From contig CAVTNU010000031.1 of the NCBI GenBank assembly GCA_963736175.1, forward strand, positions 1 through 64,000: DNA of 64,000 nucleotides. The letters run 5' to 3'. Of this stretch, positions 61,204 to 64,000 are shown piece by piece (position 1 is the first letter of the stretch; the number at the start of each line of letters is the position of its first letter). This stretch comes from Rhodoblastus sp963736175 (GTDB taxonomy: Bacteria; Pseudomonadota; Alphaproteobacteria; Rhizobiales; Beijerinckiaceae). A program made the position numbers and the translations under genes. The notes under the pieces were generated by a model. It was given only the letters and a program-made list of their open reading frames with translations, made no database searches and was not told the origin of the DNA.

Positions 61204-61837
61204 CTATTTCTTTTCCTCGACCGCCTCTGGCCGCTTGGTCAGAACCTGGTCAATGAGACCGAAAGCCTTGGCCTCGTCCGCCGACATGAAATGATCGCGA
61301 TCGAGCGTACGCTCGATGGTGTCGTAATCCTGGCCGGTATGGTGGACGTAGATATCATTCAGACGTTTCTTGATCTTCATTATGTCTTCAGCATGGCGCA
61401 GGATGTCGGACGCCTGCCCCTGGAAGCCGCCGGAGGGCTGATGCACCATGATGCGAGCGTTCGGCAGGGCGAAGCGCATGTCCTTCTCGCCCGCCGCCAA
61501 CAGCAGCGAACCCATCGAGGCGGCCTGACCGACGCAAAGAGTTCGAAACCTTCGGTTTGATGAACTGAATCGTGTCGTAAATCGCCAGACCGGCCGTGAC
61601 GACGCCGCCGGGCGAATTGATATAGAGCGAAATTTCCTTCTTGGGGTTTTCCGCCTCGAGGAACAGCAGCTGGGCGATGACGACAGAAGCCATGCCGTCT
61701 TCGACCGCGCCGGTCAAAAACACGATGCGTTCGCGCAACAACCGGGAATAAATGTCAAATCCACGCTCGCCGCGCGGCGTGTTCTCGATTACCTGCGGGA
61801 TCAGGTACTGACTGTAAGTCTCGATGGGATCGCGCAT
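61204..61837 (-). CDS. clpP: ATP-dependent Clp protease proteolytic subunit, with a one-base frame break
   Basis: The N-terminal part (MRDPIETYSQYLIPQ... to QFIKPKVS) reads in one frame from 61837 to about 61544; the rest (LCVGQAASMGSLLLAAG to EAVEEKK) reads in another to 61204. Removing one base near 61540-61543 joins them as KVSTLCVGQAASMG, the normal ClpP sequence, giving 210 residues, the usual length. The catalytic Ser (QAASMGS), His (MVHQPSGG) and Asp (ERTLDRD) are all present. The extra base turns GACTC into GAACTC on this strand. Because ClpP is highly conserved and rarely lost, an assembly error is more likely than a pseudogene. Confidence 0.88.
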
Positions 61838-62043
61838 ATATCTTGTTCCTTTGGCCGGTTCTAGCCATTTCGAAGGGCGGTTTTGGCCGCTGGATCATCG
61901 TCCAACATAATTATCCCGCCGCCGCTGGCAATGGGCGAGCGGAGAACGAAACGAAAAACAGCCAAAACGCCTACGCAAGCCGGCGTCTGAAATTACGCGC
62001 CGGTCTGTGAATAAGTTGTAAAGCAAACCCGATGCGTCAATTG

Positions 62044-62071
62044 AAAAGGCCCCCGGCGTCAGCCGAGGGCC
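62044..62071 (-). terminator. Rho-independent terminator after tig
   Basis: On the minus strand a 10-bp stem (GGCCCTCGGC and GCCGGGGGCC, one G-T pair) with a 4-base loop is followed by TTTTC. It lies 25 bases after the tig stop and before clpP. It separates the two transcripts. Confidence 0.82.
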
Positions 62072-62095
62072 GTTTACGAGTTCGGCGGCGGAAGA

Positions 62096-63455
62096 TCAGA
62101 CGGCCTTCTCGTCGTCTTCGACCTTGAGCAATTCGTCGCGGGTGACGCTCTTGTCGGTCACCTTGGCCGCGCCGACGATGTGGTCGACCACTTTATCCTC
62201 GAACAACGGCGCGCGGATTTCCGCGGTCGCCTGCGGATTCTTACGGTAATAATCCCAAACCATCTGTTCCTGGCCGGGGTAGGCCCTGGCGCGTTCAACG
62301 ATGCCCTGAGTTCACTTCCTCGTCCGACACTTTCACGCCGGCCTTTTCGCCGACTTCGGCCAAGACCAGACCCAGACGCACGCGCCGTTCTGCGATACGG
62401 CGATATTCGGCGCGCTGGGACTCTTCGGTGGCGCCATCGTCGGCGAAACTCTTGCCGGTCGCCTTCTGCTCGGCCTCGACCTGGCTCCAGATGCCGCCGA
62501 ACTCCTGTTCGACCAGGCCCTGCGGCAATTCGAAGCTGTATTTCTTGTCAAGCGCGTCAAGCAGCGCCCGCTTCAACTTGTCGCGCGAGGCGCGGTCGTA
62601 ATCGCGCTGAAGATTGCTCTTGATCGCCTCGCGCAGCTTGTCGACCGAGTCGAAGCCGAAGCCCTTGGCGAATTCGTCATTGATTTCGACGGCGGCTGGA
62701 GTGGCGACCGTCTTCACCTTGACGTCGAACACGGCCTCCTTGCCGGCCAGATGCGCCGCCGAATAATCGGCCGGGAAGGTCACGACGACCTTGCGCTCGT
62801 CGCCGACCTTGGCGCCTTCAAGCTGGGATTCGAAACCGGGAATGAAGGAGCCCGAACCGAGGGTCAGGTCGACGCCTTCGGCGGTTCCGCCGTCGAAGGC
62901 CTCATCGCCGATCTTGCCGACGAAATCGATCGTCAGCTTGTCGCCATTCTGCGCGGCGGCGCCGTCTTCGCGCGCGTTATAGACACGGTTGCGCTCGGCC
63001 AGGCGGTCGAGGCCCTGCTGAACCTCGTCGTCGGAAACCGTGGCGACGGGACGCTCCAGCTCGACATCGTCGAACGCGCCAATCTCGAAAGCCGGCAGCA
63101 CTTCGAAGGCGATCGAGAAATTCAGATCGCCGGTCGCCTCGAGAACCTTTTCCATCTGATCCTTGTCTTCAGGAAAATCGAACTTCGGCTCGGTGGCCAG
63201 GCGTAGGCCGTTATCCTCGACAATCTTGCGATTGGCTTCATTGACGGCGTTCTGCACGACGTCGCCCATGATCGACTTGCCATAAAGGCGTTTGAGATGG
63301 CCAGACGGCACCTTGCCGGGACGGAAGCCGTTGATGCGGACCTTGTCCTTGAGGTCGGCGAGCTGCGCCTCGAGCTTCTCGGCAAGTTCGGCGGCGGCGA
63401 GCACCACCTGAAATTCCCGCTTCAGACCTTGTGAAAGCGTCTCGGTCACTTGCAT
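62096..63455 (-). CDS. tig: Trigger factor, with a one-base frame break near the C-terminus
   Basis: A ribosome-bound peptidyl-prolyl isomerase/chaperone. From ATG 63455 (GAGAAGG upstream) the frame runs MQVTETLSQGLKREFQV through the ribosome-binding domain (GFRPGKVP), the FKBP domain (about 160-245) and the C-terminal domain to ...SDEEV, then hits a stop. Removing one base near 62309 lets it continue as TQGIVERARAYPGQ... to LLKVEDDEKAV and a TGA at 62096-62098, giving 452 residues, the expected length. The extra base turns GACTC into GAACTC on this strand, as in clpP. Probably an assembly error. Confidence 0.88.
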
Positions 63456-63561
63456 CTTCAAAAAACCTTCTCGGACTTGTCGGCGACCGCTTTTCGGGCC
63501 GCCGCGAAATGATAAAACTCAGGCGAGCAACGCGCCCTCCGCCGTCAGGCGCGGGTGGTTC

Positions 63562-63646
63562 TGGTGCGGGCGGAGGGACTCGAACCCCCACGATTTTCAC
63601 CACCGGAACCTAAATCCGGCGCGTCTACCAGTTCCGCCACGCCCGC
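63562..63646 (-). tRNA. tRNA-Leu (anticodon TAG)
   Basis: 85 bases with encoded CCA and a long variable arm, as expected for a class II tRNA. Minus strand: acceptor GCGGGCG/CGCCCGC, D arm TGGCGGAACTGGTAGACGC, anticodon stem CCGGA with loop TTTAGGT, variable arm TGGTGAAAATCGT, T arm GGGGGTTCGAGTCCCTC. The anticodon TAG reads CTA/CTG Leu codons. Confidence 0.96.
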
Positions 63647-63841
63647 GAAAACGATTCCGGCGCCGCACGCTCGGCGCCCGGCGTTCCCCCGTTCGGGTGG
63701 CGCTCTATAGCAATGACCAAATGTTTGCGCGACAAAAAAATTACAATAGCCGTAAGACAAAATCCGGCGGGGCGGCGAATCGTCGCCCGTCGCGGTATAA
63801 ACAGGCGGGTTCGATCGCCGGGCGCACTTTCTGGAATTCTC

Positions 63842-64000
63842 ATGTTTTTGAACCGCCGCACCCTGCTGGGCTCGCTTTGCCTGAGCCTTTCCGCCATTCC
63901 CGCCCGAGCGCAAAACGCGGCGGCCGGTCCGCAAACCGCTGTCCCCGCCGCCCCGCCCGGCGACGGCTATATCGCGCTTGAAGCGCAAAAAGGCGCTCTG
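63842..64000 (+). CDS. 5' end of a Tat-exported protein gene (truncated by the window)
   Basis: From ATG 63842 (GGAA 7 bases upstream) 53 codons run to the window edge. The start MFLNRRTLLGSLCLSLSA shows a twin-arginine motif (NRRTLL) and a hydrophobic core with a likely cleavage at ARA-QN (about residue 23). The mature part begins with a Pro/Ala-rich linker, then GDGYIALEAQKGAL. It resembles the N-terminus of multicopper oxidases, but this is a guess from a short segment. It is on the opposite strand from tRNA-Leu. Confidence 0.6.
   Translation, partial: MFLNRRTLLGSLCLSLSAIPARAQNAAAGPQTAVPAAPPGDGYIALEAQKGAL

Noticed and set aside
61204..63455. clpP and tig as true pseudogenes
   Set aside because: Each needs only one base removed, all catalytic and domain features remain on both sides, and both breaks share the same hexamer; an assembly artefact is more likely.

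Overview
This is a 64 kb, GC-rich chromosomal window from an alphaproteobacterium of the Rhizobiales (Hyphomicrobiales) type. The evidence is the gene order nuoA-N followed by birA, rnj and a methylmalonyl-CoA epimerase gene; the order tig-clpP-clpX-lon-hup; the 14-gene nuo operon with a His-rich NuoL loop; and heme A biosynthesis linked to cox genes. The metabolic mix (NAD-reducing [NiFe] hydrogenase, glycolate oxidase plus malate synthase G, phosphotransacetylase plus acetate kinase) would fit a Beijerinckiaceae/Methylocystaceae-like facultative organism. That family guess is inference, since no marker gene is present.

Layout. 1-3.75 kb is the right edge of a mobile island: a hipBA toxin-antitoxin pair, a tyrosine integrase gene with two frame breaks, and a tRNA-Lys 3' remnant that looks like the attachment site. 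3.9-11.4 kb (minus strand) is a compact respiratory operon: ctaB, coxC, sco, coxB, coxA, a 42-residue membrane protein, a second divergent heme-copper-oxidase-like subunit, and a TlpA-type thioredoxin. A perfect FNR/FixK box lies upstream of it. ctaA is divergent. 13.2-22.8 kb is the glycolate/glyoxylate block: glcB on the plus strand; glcA, D, E, F on the minus strand with glcG upstream. An IS630-type element sits exactly between the convergent stop codons of glcB and glcF. 22.9-24 kb holds a flavin-reductase-like gene and a CHRD-domain gene. 24.2-29.3 kb is hoxFUYHW, again with an FNR-like site upstream. 29.4-33.2 kb has a CBS-domain gene, ackA and a MaoC-phosphotransacetylase fusion. 33.8-36.6 kb has an RMD1/DUF155 gene and an MsbA-like ABC exporter. 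36.7-54.4 kb is the nuo operon with mce, rnj and birA at its 3' end. 54.7-63.6 kb holds tRNA-Asp, tRNA-Val and tRNA-Leu, a ClpP-fold periplasmic protein, hup, lon, clpX, clpP and tig. The window ends in the start of a Tat-exported protein gene.

How the parts work together. Electrons from H2 (Hox, to NAD+) and from glycolate (GlcDEF) feed the NADH pool and the quinone pool. Complex I (Nuo) and the terminal oxidase close the chain. Glyoxylate from GlcDEF is condensed with acetyl-CoA by GlcB, and Pta/AckA links acetyl-CoA to acetate and ATP. The FNR-like boxes suggest that the oxidase and hydrogenase operons share oxygen-responsive control.

The most notable points are: the oxidase operon with an A2-type CoxA lacking the K-channel lysine, plus a second oxidase-like subunit; a 70-residue two-helix protein coupled by overlapping codons between nuoD and nuoE; and single-base insertions in both clpP and tig at the same hexamer (GAGTTC), where removing one T restores the frame and leaves a GANTC (CcrM methylation) site, which suggests a base-calling artefact.
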